64,000 nucleotides of DNA, taken from NCBI RefSeq assembly GCF_009296025.1, contig NZ_CP045178.1:8308001-8372000 (forward strand), written 5' to 3'. This DNA is from Streptomyces tsukubensis. GTDB lineage: Bacteria; Actinomycetota; Actinomycetes; Streptomycetales; Streptomycetaceae. Below the pieces are notes generated by a model. It did not search any database. It was not told the DNA's origin and saw only the letters and a program-made list of their open reading frames with translations. Both the position numbers and the translations under genes were made by a program. Below are positions 20,229 through 27,801 of this stretch, piece after piece (position 1 is the first letter of the stretch; each line of letters starts with the position of its first letter).

Positions 20229-20304
20229 GGGGGCTCGGGGGCCCGCTCCGGGGCTTGCCTCTGACGCGCGGGTGAGGGATTGGCCTCCTGGCCCGCCCCG
20301 GTTC

Positions 20305-20507
20305 TCCGGAGACCTCCCCGATCCGGTGGCACACCTGTCCCAGGGGTCACTCGCGTACGCGGCGCTGACCGAAATCACCGCGCTGCGGCCGGGGGAGACG
20401 GTGTTCGTGTCGGGCGGGGCGGGCGGCGTCGGTTCCATGGCCGGTCAGATCGCCCGACTGCTGGGCGCGGGCCGGGTCGTCGGCAGCACCGGGTCACCGG
20501 CCAAGGC
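20305..20507 (+). pseudogene. MDR oxidoreductase remnant (5' and 3' truncated)
   Basis: One frame reads LSQGSLAYAALTEITALRPGETVFVSGGAGGVGSMAGQIARLLGAGRVVGSTGSPAKA, cited here only as the span 20332-20507, which is the NADPH-binding heart (GGAGGVG) of an MDR oxidoreductase. No N-terminal catalytic domain precedes it, and the reading is lost right after the SPAKA segment, where MerR-like sequence begins. It is therefore a scar of a gene deletion. The exact 5' limit is uncertain. Confidence 0.65.
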
Positions 20508-20690
20508 CGCCTCGACCTGCTGCCCGTCGGCGCGCCGTGGCGGTGCACGGCACAGGACGAGGGCGGGGACGGAGGCCGGGGGATCGTCGCCCGCAGGCTA
20601 GCCGTCCTCGACGCGGAGATCGCGCGGCTGAACGGCCTCCGCGACCGGCTCGCCGCACGGATCACGACGCGACTCCCCAACACCTCCTGA
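20508..20690 (+). pseudogene. MerR-family regulator remnant, C-terminal part
   Basis: In the second forward frame the codons read LDLLPVGAPWRCTAQDE, then GRGIVARRLAVLDAEIARL and a second helix DRLAARI, ending at a TGA at 20688-20690. This is the C-terminal coiled-coil helix of a MerR regulator; the DNA-binding half is missing. It directly abuts the MDR remnant in a different frame, which points to one deletion that joined two genes. The aldo/keto reductase downstream may once have been its target. Confidence 0.55.
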
Positions 20691-20833
20691 GACCTGTGCA
20701 TCCACCTCGCCCTTCCCGCACCCCCCGGGTGGTGCGGGAAGAAGGGACGTGGTCTCGTGGACGCAGGTGCGCCGCACGGCCTTCGCGGCCCCGCGTACCG
20801 CACCGGTCACCGAGACGATCAGAGGAGCTTCCT

Positions 20834-21664
20834 GTGACGGCCACTCCCCTACGCGCGCTGCGCGACGGCCACCGGATGGCCGCGCTCGGCCTCGGCACCT
20901 ACCCCATGGACGACGCCGAGGCGGAGAAAGCGGTCAGCGGTGCGCTGGAGACCGGCTACCGGGTCATCGACACCGCCGTGAACTACGGCAACGAGACGGG
21001 TGTCGGCCGGGGCGTGGCCCGCGCAGACGTGGCGCGCGAGGAGATCGTCGTCACCACGAAGCTGCCGGGCAGGCACCACGGTTACGACGAGACACTCGCC
21101 TCGTTCGAGGAGTCCAGGACACGGCTCGGCCTCGACTACGTGGACCTCTATCTCATCCACTGGCCACTGCCGAGGATCAACAAGTACGTCGATTCGTGGC
21201 GGGCCATGATCAAGCTCCAGCAGGACGGCCTCGTCAGGTCCATCGGCGTTTCCAACTTCACCCCGGAGTACATCGACCGCCTGGAGCGTGAGACGGGAGT
21301 GCTGCCCGCGGTCAACCAGGTCGAACTGCACCCGGGCTTCCCGCAGGAGGAACTGCGCGCCTACCACGCGGTGAAGGAGATCGTCACGGAGAGCTGGAGC
21401 CCGCTGGGCCGAGGCAGCGAACTGCTGGAGGACGCCGCGATCGTGGGGGTGGCCAACAAGCTCGGCATCACCCCCGGACAGGCGGTACTGCGCTGGCACA
21501 CGCAGATCGGCGCCGTGCCCATCCCCAAGTCGGCCGATCCGAAGCGTCAGCGGGACAACCTGAACATCTTCGGATTCGAGCTGGACCCGGACGAGATGGC
21601 CGCGATCGGGAAGCGGCCCCGGCGTCGCATGGGCGGCGACCCGGAGCGGCACGAGGAGTTCTGA
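20834..21664 (+). CDS. Aldo/keto reductase
   Basis: A 276-residue NADPH-dependent (beta/alpha)8 reductase of the AKR5 type. The catalytic tetrad is visible: Asp and Tyr in DTAVNYGNE (about residues 47-55), Lys in VVTTKLPG (about 80) and His in YLIHWPLP (about 113). Other family marks are VRSIGVSNF, NQVELHPGF and the cofactor-binding VPIPKSADPKRQRDN. It would reduce aldehydes or ketones, such as methylglyoxal or keto sugars. The GTG at 20834 follows AGAGGAG at a good distance. A strong hairpin at 21684-21727 separates it from the convergent P-loop gene. Confidence 0.88.
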   Translation: MTATPLRALRDGHRMAALGLGTYPMDDAEAEKAVSGALETGYRVIDTAVNYGNETGVGRGVARADVAREEIVVTTKLPGRHHGYDETLASFEESRTRLGLDYVDLYLIHWPLPRINKYVDSWRAMIKLQQDGLVRSIGVSNFTPEYIDRLERETGVLPAVNQVELHPGFPQEELRAYHAVKEIVTESWSPLGRGSELLEDAAIVGVANKLGITPGQAVLRWHTQIGAVPIPKSADPKRQRDNLNIFGFELDPDEMAAIGKRPRRRMGGDPERHEEF

Positions 21665-21683
21665 CCGGCGAAGGGCGCGCGGC

Positions 21684-21727
21684 GAGCGCCGGTGGCGAGC
21701 GCCCGCGGAGCCTCGCCACCGGCGCTC
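21684..21727. terminator. Bidirectional terminator, 16-bp stem
   Basis: A perfect 16-bp inverted repeat (21684-21699 with 21712-21727) with a 12-base loop lies between two convergent genes and overlaps the stop codon of the reverse-strand gene. Confidence 0.8.
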
Positions 21728-22430
21728 AGTACGCCGCTCCGGCCTCGGGGTCCGCTTCGTCGGTCTCCCGCGAGGCGGGTTCGGTGAGTGCCTTCCAGGT
21801 CTCCTCCGCGACCTCCGCGGCGCGCCGCCCTGTCACATCGACGACGACCAGGTCCCAACGGCTCGTGGAGAGCAGCCTGAGGGTCAGCTCGGTCTCGTGG
21901 GCGAGGTGTTCCGCCGCCGTCCTGAGGTCGTGCACCCCTCGGGTACCGGGCGAGGAGTTCAGCTTCCCCACGTACCAGTCGGCCCACTGCCGGCCCTCAC
22001 GTTCGACGGCGCGGCGCAGGGCGGTGGCGGGATCGTCGCGCAGGAACACGACCGTGACGCGTACCGGTGCCACCGCGTCCTCCAGGGCTCCGAGAACCCC
22101 GGCGATCGTGGCCTCGTCATGGCCCCAGGCGACCAGCGAGGGGATGAAGGGCAGGAGCGCGTCGGTCAGCATGACGTCGACGCCCTCCGCCCTCGCCGCT
22201 GACACATAGGCACGGGCGGCGGCCAGCAGCGTCTCCGGGCGCACCACGCCGCTGCCGTCGCCGAACTCCGCGGCCACGTCGCGAAAGGCCGGCCGGGTCA
22301 GGATGTCCGCCTCCGCGAAGTGGTCGACGCGCTCGCCGCCCTCCGCGAGCCGGAGTGCGAGGGAGCGGCACAGGGTCGACTTGCCTACTCCTGGGCCGCT
22401 GCCCACGACCGTGATCATCCGTGGCGTCAT
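21726..22430 (-). CDS. P-loop NTPase, nucleoside-kinase-like, function unknown
   Basis: A 234-residue protein. MTPRMITVVGSGPGVGKSTLCRSLA starts with a beta strand and the Walker A loop GSGPGVGKST (about residues 10-19). Downstream, MLTDALLPFIPSL, VRVTVVFLRDDPATALRRAVEREGRQW (a lid-like basic helix) and WDLVVVDVTGR fit a small-molecule kinase fold with the adenylate-kinase or dNK topology. A specific substrate cannot be named. The ATG at 22430 is the closest to the P-loop; an in-frame ATG at 22448 would add six residues. Confidence 0.6.
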   Translation of the reverse strand: MTPRMITVVGSGPGVGKSTLCRSLALRLAEGGERVDHFAEADILTRPAFRDVAAEFGDGSGVVRPETLLAAARAYVSAARAEGVDVMLTDALLPFIPSLVAWGHDEATIAGVLGALEDAVAPVRVTVVFLRDDPATALRRAVEREGRQWADWYVGKLNSSPGTRGVHDLRTAAEHLAHETELTLRLLSTSRWDLVVVDVTGRRAAEVAEETWKALTEPASRETDEADPEAGAAY

Positions 22431-22542
22431 CGCAGCAGTCTCACACATCGCGCCGACCCGGACACCGGCGACCGAGGCATGGGCGGCCCGGCGTCCAGGG
22501 AGGCGGCGCGGCGCGGCGCCCCCGGCCGACGGAACACGGCCC

Positions 22543-22568
22543 CCGGTAAGACGTCCCGGTAAGACGTC
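22543..22568. repeat. 13-bp tandem duplication
   Basis: Two adjacent exact copies of CCGGTAAGACGTC (22543-22555 and 22556-22568), in the gap between the P-loop gene and the ferritin-like gene. No function is apparent. Confidence 0.85.
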
Positions 22569-22619
22569 CCGGGCCGGGCGAGGCACTCCGCGCCGGGCGA
22601 GGCGCGCCCGCGCCCGCTG

Positions 22620-23174
22620 TCAGGCGGCAGGGCCCGGCCTGTCCTTGGGGATACGCTCCAGCAGGCCACGCATGTCGTCCGCGTGCTCCTCCTCCTGCGC
22701 GAGCAGTTCCTCGAAGACCCGCCTGGTGGTCGGGTCCCCCGAGCCGAGCCACTTGGCGATCTCCGTGTAGGAGGCGATGGCCACCCGCTCGGCCACCAGA
22801 TCTTCCTTGATCATCTCGATGAGATCCAGGCTGGCGTCGTACTGCGCGTGCGAACGCCGCGTCAAGGTGTCCGGGTTGAAGTCCGGCTCTCCGCCGAGCT
22901 GGACGATGCGCTCGGCCAGCTTGTCGGCGTGCTCCTGCTCTTCGCCCGCATGTTCGAGGAACTCGGCGGCGACCGGCTCCGAATAGAGTCCGGTGGCCGT
23001 GTAGTAGTGCCGCTTGTAACGCAGCACACAGACGATCTCGGTGGCCAGCGCCTCGTTGAGGATCTGGAGAACCCGCGGCAGGTCGGCCCCGTACGCCTCG
23101 GTGATGGGCCCCTTCTCGATCTCCTTCCGTGCGCGGTCTCGGATCGTCTCGATGTCGGTGAGGAACTCGGCCAC
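22620..23174 (-). CDS. Bacterioferritin-like diiron protein
   Basis: A 184-residue four-helix ferritin-like protein. The diiron ligands are visible in order: Glu in ALATEIVCVLRYKRHYY (about residue 43), the Glu-x-x-His pair in HAGEEQEHADKLAERI (about 76-80), Glu in AERVAIASYTEI (about 130) and Glu-x-x-His in EEEHADDMRGLL (about 164-167). Such proteins oxidise Fe(II) and store iron or detoxify peroxide. The GTG at 23174 has AAGGGG upstream; longer readings are unrelated in sequence. A promoter matching the sigma-B pattern may lie at 23224-23250. Confidence 0.8.
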   Translation of the reverse strand: MAEFLTDIETIRDRARKEIEKGPITEAYGADLPRVLQILNEALATEIVCVLRYKRHYYTATGLYSEPVAAEFLEHAGEEQEHADKLAERIVQLGGEPDFNPDTLTRRSHAQYDASLDLIEMIKEDLVAERVAIASYTEIAKWLGSGDPTTRRVFEELLAQEEEHADDMRGLLERIPKDRPGPAA

Positions 23175-23223
23175 GTCCGGACACCCCTTCGCGGTTGGGA
23201 ACAGTTCGTGATTCGGGCTACGC

Positions 23224-23250
23224 GTACCCCGTTCACAGGCTCGCGCACGC
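23224..23250 (-). promoter_or_regulatory. Candidate sigma-B-type stress promoter
   Basis: On the reverse strand the sequence reads GCGTG-N16-GGGTAC, which fits the Streptomyces sigma-B consensus GNNTN-N14-16-GGGTAC/T. It lies about 50 bases upstream of the ferritin-like gene's GTG. The -10 hexamer is not rare in GC-rich DNA, so this is suggestive only. Confidence 0.35.
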
Positions 23251-23430
23251 GTCTGAACCGCCCATTGATCCATTCGGTCACGGGCCGCACTCCTCGGTTC
23301 GTCCATTCGCTGGCCCGCGCCTTCGCCGCCCCCGCGCGTACGGCAGGGCGGGCGCGGCCCCGCCCGCGCCGGTGAGGTTCGCCGGGGGCCACGGCGGGAG
23401 ACGGCGGTTCCGCGAGCGCGCGACAACCCC

Positions 23431-25380
23431 TCAGAGCCGCTTCTGCTCCTTGATGCGCAGAGCGAGCAGCACGATGTCGTCACCGGCGGTGGGCCCCGCG
23501 ATCTCGGCCACCAGCGTCTGTAGCAATTCGGCCAGCGGGCGGCCCGCGTGGGTGCGCAGCGTCGCCGCCGCCCGGTCGATGGAGTCATCGATGTCGTCGC
23601 CAGGACGCTCGACGAGCCCGTCGGTGTAGAGAAGAAGTACTGAGCCCGGCGCCAGATCGCGGACCTCCTCGGGCCGCGGGACCAGGCCGAGGCCCGGATG
23701 CAGCATGACGCCGTGCCGGTCGAGGCGCACCACCTCACCATCGGGTGCGAGCAGCAGCGGGGGCGGATGTCCGGCGTTCGACCAGACCAGCCGCCAGAAG
23801 CCGCCCGTGTCCCTCAGCCGGGCATGCACCAGCGTGCCGCTCGCGGTGATGGGCAGCGTGGCGCAGGCGCGCTCCAGAGCCGTGAGCGCCACGGCGGGAC
23901 CCTGCCCCGGGTGGTCGAAGACCGCCTGCCGCAGCATGCTGCGGACCTGCCCCATGATGGTCGCGGCGTGCATGTCGTGGCCGGTGATGTCACCCACCGT
24001 GACCGCGAGTGAGCTCCGCGAGGGGGAATCCACCGGGTCGGGGGAGTGTGCTCCGGCAACGCCGGAGGAGGGCGGCTCGGGCGGAACGGCGAAGGCCGTC
24101 GGCGGGTCAGGCAGATGGAAGATGTCGTACCAGTCGCCGCCGACCATGTCCGCCGCCGCGGCCGGCAGATACAGCGCCGCACTGTCCAGACCCGGAGTGT
24201 CGGGAAGTTCGGTGAGCATGGCGCTCTGCAACTGCCGTGCCACGGTGATCCGCTCGTCGAGGAAGACCGCCCTCTCCACGGCCTGGGCGACGTAACCGGA
24301 GATCGACGTCAGTACGGCCCGCTCCTGCACGTCGACGGGGTGGTCGCTGTCCCAGCCCAGTACCAGCACCCCGATCTGCCCACGCGTTCCCGCGAGCGGC
24401 AGACACACCGCGGCCCGCAGGCCGAGCGAGTCACCGGCGGCCACCGCGTCCGCGCTGTACTCGGCGACCAGCGTCTCCCGGTCAGGCACCGACACCACCC
24501 GCCGCTCCCGGAGCGCCCGCGCGGAAGGAAGGTCGCTCGACTGCGCGTACACCGCCTCGTCACCCTCCTCCGGCGCGTACGGCCGTTCGGGATCGGCCAC
24601 CCGGCGCAGAGTGCTGTCCTCCACCAGGCTCAGCCCCACGTAGCACGGCTTGAGCGTGGCCGCGAAGAGATCGCGCAGTCTGCGCCTGACATCCTCCACA
24701 CCCGCCGAGGGCGTCAGCTCCTCCGAGACCCGGAGCAGCAGCTCCGCATGGTCCTGGGCCAGTCGCGCCTGGCGCCCGTAGCTCTGTGCCGCGCCTCTGG
24801 CCCGCTCGGCCGCGGCGCGCTCCCGCTCCGCGCTCTCCCCCTCGGCCTCCGCCTCGTGGCGTGCCTGTTCCGCCTGGCCCTGGGCCAGCCTGGCGTGGCG
24901 CGAGACGATCCGGAGCTGGATCTCGGAGGAACACGCCTGAGCGAGGTCGCACAGGTCCCGCAGTTCGACGGCGCTCCAGTCGTGGGGCTCCGTGTCCATC
25001 GCGCAGAGCGAACCGAGGATCCGCCCCGAGGCGTCGGTCACCGGCATCGCCGCGTAGGAGACCACGCCCAGCCCGGGGAAGAAGGCGTCGGCCCCCGCCT
25101 CGGGCCCCCCGGCGTGACCGCTGACCACATGACGGAACGGCGCGGCCGTACGGGGTGCGGAGCGCCGACCTGCCCAGGGCTCGGGGAGCCCCGCGAGGCC
25201 CGGCAGGATGCGCATGCCGACCGCGGCGAGCGACACGGCGGCGAACGGGACACGCAGACTGCTTGAGACCAGCCTCGCGAACCTTTCCATGCCGATGTCG
25301 GCCGCGGCGGACAGTCCCGCCTGCCGCAGCGCGTCCTCCACGCCGGCGCCCTCGCCCGCCGCGTCATCCTGCGTCGACAC
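23431..25380 (-). CDS. GAF-domain SpoIIE-type PP2C phosphatase
   Basis: A 649-residue signalling protein. It has a first GAF domain (about 20-175; AAMPVTDASGRILGSLCAMDTEPHDW), a charged helix rich in Ala/Glu/Arg (about 180-230), a second GAF domain (about 245-400; LGLRAAVCLPLAGTRGQIGVLVLGWD), and a C-terminal SpoIIE-like Ser phosphatase (about 415-649) with MVGGDWYDIFHL, VGDITGHDMHAATIMGQVR, SNAGHPPPLLLAPDG and LLYTDGLVE, which include the metal-binding aspartates. Such enzymes usually dephosphorylate anti-anti-sigma factors. No kinase domain of the HATPase type is present, so the partner switch is elsewhere. The GTG at 25380 follows AGGAGG. Confidence 0.85.
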   Translation of the reverse strand: MSTQDDAAGEGAGVEDALRQAGLSAAADIGMERFARLVSSSLRVPFAAVSLAAVGMRILPGLAGLPEPWAGRRSAPRTAAPFRHVVSGHAGGPEAGADAFFPGLGVVSYAAMPVTDASGRILGSLCAMDTEPHDWSAVELRDLCDLAQACSSEIQLRIVSRHARLAQGQAEQARHEAEAEGESAERERAAAERARGAAQSYGRQARLAQDHAELLLRVSEELTPSAGVEDVRRRLRDLFAATLKPCYVGLSLVEDSTLRRVADPERPYAPEEGDEAVYAQSSDLPSARALRERRVVSVPDRETLVAEYSADAVAAGDSLGLRAAVCLPLAGTRGQIGVLVLGWDSDHPVDVQERAVLTSISGYVAQAVERAVFLDERITVARQLQSAMLTELPDTPGLDSAALYLPAAAADMVGGDWYDIFHLPDPPTAFAVPPEPPSSGVAGAHSPDPVDSPSRSSLAVTVGDITGHDMHAATIMGQVRSMLRQAVFDHPGQGPAVALTALERACATLPITASGTLVHARLRDTGGFWRLVWSNAGHPPPLLLAPDGEVVRLDRHGVMLHPGLGLVPRPEEVRDLAPGSVLLLYTDGLVERPGDDIDDSIDRAAATLRTHAGRPLAELLQTLVAEIAGPTAGDDIVLLALRIKEQKRL

Positions 25381-25550
25381 GTTCCGCCTCCTGCCTCGTC
25401 CACGGCCCAAGGGGAGCCGGTCCGGCCCGGACGGAAATCCTAGGACACCACGTGACTCCTTCGCGTGCCGCGTCGGCCCGGGGTGCGGGTCCGGGCGGCT
25501 GGGGGTTGGCTTGGGGTGTCGGGCAGCCGCCCGGTCCGAGAGGAGGAGTC

Positions 25551-25808
25551 GTGCGCATATTGAAAGCGACACGGGACGTGGGGGCGTCCGCGCTGGTATG
25601 GCATGCGATGGCGGAGGGGAACAGGGCCTTGTGCGGCGTGCGGGTGGCTGACGGTCTCCCGGACACCGCCTCCTGCACGGACCAGTACTGCGAGACCTGC
25701 ATGGCCCACGTCGACCGGTGCGTGAGGGAGAGCGGTATTCACCTGAATGGACGCAAGGCGGCCGTGCGGCCCGCCGCGGAGCATGGGCGGGTGAAGGAGA
25801 CCGGCTGA
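25551..25808 (+). CDS. Small Cys-rich protein of unknown function
   Basis: An 85-residue protein read from GTG behind AGGAGGAG, a strong ribosome site, which supports translation. It begins MRILKATRDVGASALVWHAMAEGNRALCG and has five cysteines at residues 28, 42, 47, 50 and 57, three of them as CTDQYCETCM, so a zinc site is possible. The C-terminus is basic. No family was recognised. It is divergent from the SpoIIE-type phosphatase gene, 170 bases away. Confidence 0.6.
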   Translation: MRILKATRDVGASALVWHAMAEGNRALCGVRVADGLPDTASCTDQYCETCMAHVDRCVRESGIHLNGRKAAVRPAAEHGRVKETG

Positions 25809-25991
25809 GTGGCTGTCGGGCGGAGTCCGACCGTGGGGGTCGCCGGGCCGGGAGGCGGGGGAGCGCGCGCCGGGCGTCCATGGGATCGCGGGGCGCCCGA
25901 CAGTCCGTGCGACGCGCCGGCGGCCGACCGGTGATGGATTCGCCGTAGGAGTGGTCGCGGGCGCCGTGCGTCGCTGACTACCCTGACTGCG

Positions 25992-26741
25992 GTGTTCACC
26001 TCCCAAGGGCCCTCGGTCCGCGAACTCGCCGTACAGGCCCTCTCCTCCGTCGAGCGTGGCTACGACCTGCTGGCGCCCAAGTTCGACCACACCCCCTTCC
26101 GTACACCGGACCGTTTCCTCGGGGCGGTGACGGAGGCCGTCCGTCCGCTCGGGCCCTTCGGTGCGGGACTCGACCTGTGCACGGGAACGGGCGCGGGGAT
26201 GAGTGTGCTGCGTCCGCTGTGCGGGGAGCGCGTCACCGGAGTCGACTTCAGCACAGGCATGCTCAGGGCCGCGCGCGACGCCTTCGAGCGCGGCGCGGAG
26301 GGCGCGGAGGACACGGGGCCGCCTCCCGCGGTCGACTGGGTGCGGGCCGACGCGCGGGCCCTGCCGTTCAGAGCCGCCTTCGACCTGGCCGTCAGCTTCG
26401 GGGCCTTCGGCCACTTCCTGCCCGAGGAGAGGCCGGGGCTGTTCCTACAGGTGCACCGCGCGCTCCGCCCCGGCGGCCTGTTCGCCTTCCCCATCGGCGC
26501 ACCCCAGCCGCTGAGTTCCCCGCTCCACTGGGAGCTGCGCGTCTTCGACGCGGTGATGCGGGTGCGCAACCGGCTGTGGCACCCGCCCTTCGTCATGTAC
26601 TACAGGACCTTCCCCCTGCGGGGCGTGCGGGAGGATTTGGAGCGTGCCGGATTCACGGTCGGGCTCGCCCCCCTCGACGAGTTCGGCCGTCGCCCCGACG
26701 GCAGCCCGAACTGGCGGATGGTGCTGGCCCGGCGGGACTGA
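25992..26741 (+). CDS. Class I SAM-dependent methyltransferase
   Basis: A 249-residue methyltransferase. The SAM-binding motif I reads GLDLCTGTGAGMSVL (about residues 57-71), followed by the acidic VTGVDFSTGMLRAARDAFE, motif II-like DWVRADARALPFRAAFDLAVSFGAFGHF and LRPGGLFAFPIG. The substrate is not predictable. The GTG at 25992 lacks a ribosome site, and a TACCCT -10-like element (25979-25984) lies 7 bases upstream, so the message may be leaderless. The neighbours do not form an obvious pathway. Confidence 0.78.
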   Translation: MFTSQGPSVRELAVQALSSVERGYDLLAPKFDHTPFRTPDRFLGAVTEAVRPLGPFGAGLDLCTGTGAGMSVLRPLCGERVTGVDFSTGMLRAARDAFERGAEGAEDTGPPPAVDWVRADARALPFRAAFDLAVSFGAFGHFLPEERPGLFLQVHRALRPGGLFAFPIGAPQPLSSPLHWELRVFDAVMRVRNRLWHPPFVMYYRTFPLRGVREDLERAGFTVGLAPLDEFGRRPDGSPNWRMVLARRD

Positions 26742-26826
26742 GAGCCGCCGCGCGGACGCACAGAGACGGCGGTTACGGTGCTGAGGGACGGCGCGACCGC
26801 GTCGGCAGGACTGTCCCGCGAGGAAA

Positions 26827-27642
26827 GTGACACACGTGGTGAGTGCGGAACGAGGCACGGCTCTGGTGACGGGGGCGTCGTCGGGCATCGGCGCCGCCTA
26901 CGCGGCGCGACTGGCGGCCCAGGGCTGGAACACGGTACTGGTGGCGAGGCGCGCCGAACGGCTCGATGACCTGGCGGAGCGGCTGCGCGCCGACCACGAG
27001 GTCACGGTGGAGACCCACGTCGCCGACCTGGCCGACCCCGCGGACGTGGCCCGGGTCGCGCAACGCCTGGCGGCGGGGGACATCGGATTCCTCGTCAACA
27101 GCGCGGGCATCAACGGCTACGGCCCGTTCGTCGACCTCGATACGGAGCTCATGGCGAAGGTCGTCCAGGTCAACGTGGTGGCGCTGACGGCGCTGACGAG
27201 GGCCGCCGTGGAGGCCATGCTGGAACGCGGACAGGGGACCGTCGTGAACATCGCGTCCCAGCTCGCCTTCGCCGGATCGTTGCCCCCCGACCCGCTGCCG
27301 CAGCGCTCCGTGTACGCGGGCACCAAGGGGTACGTCACCACCTTCACCAGGACCCTCGCGGCGGAACTCGCCGACAGCCCCCTGCGTGTCCAGGTGCTCT
27401 GCCCCGGTCTCACCGCGACCGAGTTCCACCTCTCCAGGGGAGAGGAACCGGTCGCGGGCCGAGCGGAGAAGGTCCACGACGAAGGCGGCATGCCCGTGGA
27501 AGAGGTGGTCGACGCGTCGCTGGCCGCACTGGAGTCGGACGACGTGATCTGTGTCCCCGGCCTCCCGGACACGAGCCCCGTCGAGTCCTTCGTCTGCTCG
27601 GAGCTGGCCCTCAGGACGGCGACGCGCCCCGTGGAGAGCTGA
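26827..27642 (+). CDS. Short-chain dehydrogenase/reductase
   Basis: A 271-residue classical SDR. The cofactor motif is TALVTGASSGIGAAYAARLA (TGxxxGxG, about residue 15), with VLVARRAERLDDLAERL, the NSAGING loop (about 90), the active-site Ser in NIASQLAF (about 143) and Tyr-x-x-x-Lys in YAGTKGYV (about 160-164). It would oxidise or reduce a hydroxyl/keto group with NAD(P)H. The GTG at 26827 is preceded by GAGGA; a second GTG at 26839 is possible. It is 85 bases after the methyltransferase, so co-transcription is likely. Confidence 0.85.
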   Translation: MTHVVSAERGTALVTGASSGIGAAYAARLAAQGWNTVLVARRAERLDDLAERLRADHEVTVETHVADLADPADVARVAQRLAAGDIGFLVNSAGINGYGPFVDLDTELMAKVVQVNVVALTALTRAAVEAMLERGQGTVVNIASQLAFAGSLPPDPLPQRSVYAGTKGYVTTFTRTLAAELADSPLRVQVLCPGLTATEFHLSRGEEPVAGRAEKVHDEGGMPVEEVVDASLAALESDDVICVPGLPDTSPVESFVCSELALRTATRPVES

Positions 27643-27730
27643 GGTGCGGCTCCCCGCCGCAGTTCGGCACCGGGCGGAGTCACGAGGAGGAGTCGAGGAC
27701 TCCGAACGGAATGGCGGAGTCCGTCAACCC

Positions 27731-27777
27731 CCTTAGTGCGTAAGGAGGTTGGCCGGTCCCGCGCAGGCGCCTAAGCT
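27731..27777 (+). promoter_or_regulatory. Promoter and CCTTA dyad before the cytochrome b gene
   Basis: TTGGCC (27749-27754), 17 bases, then TAAGCT (27772-27777) fits a housekeeping-type promoter with a start about 18 bases before the ATG at 27802. Overlapping its upstream edge is a perfect dyad CCTTA-GTGCG-TAAGG (27731-27745), which could be a regulator site. Confidence 0.5.
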
Positions 27778-27801
27778 GACGGTCGCCGGAGGGGGCGACG
27801 C

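Noticed and set aside
20272..20601. Intact small MDR oxidoreductase gene
   Set aside because: Only the cofactor-binding core is present and the frame then runs into unrelated sequence.
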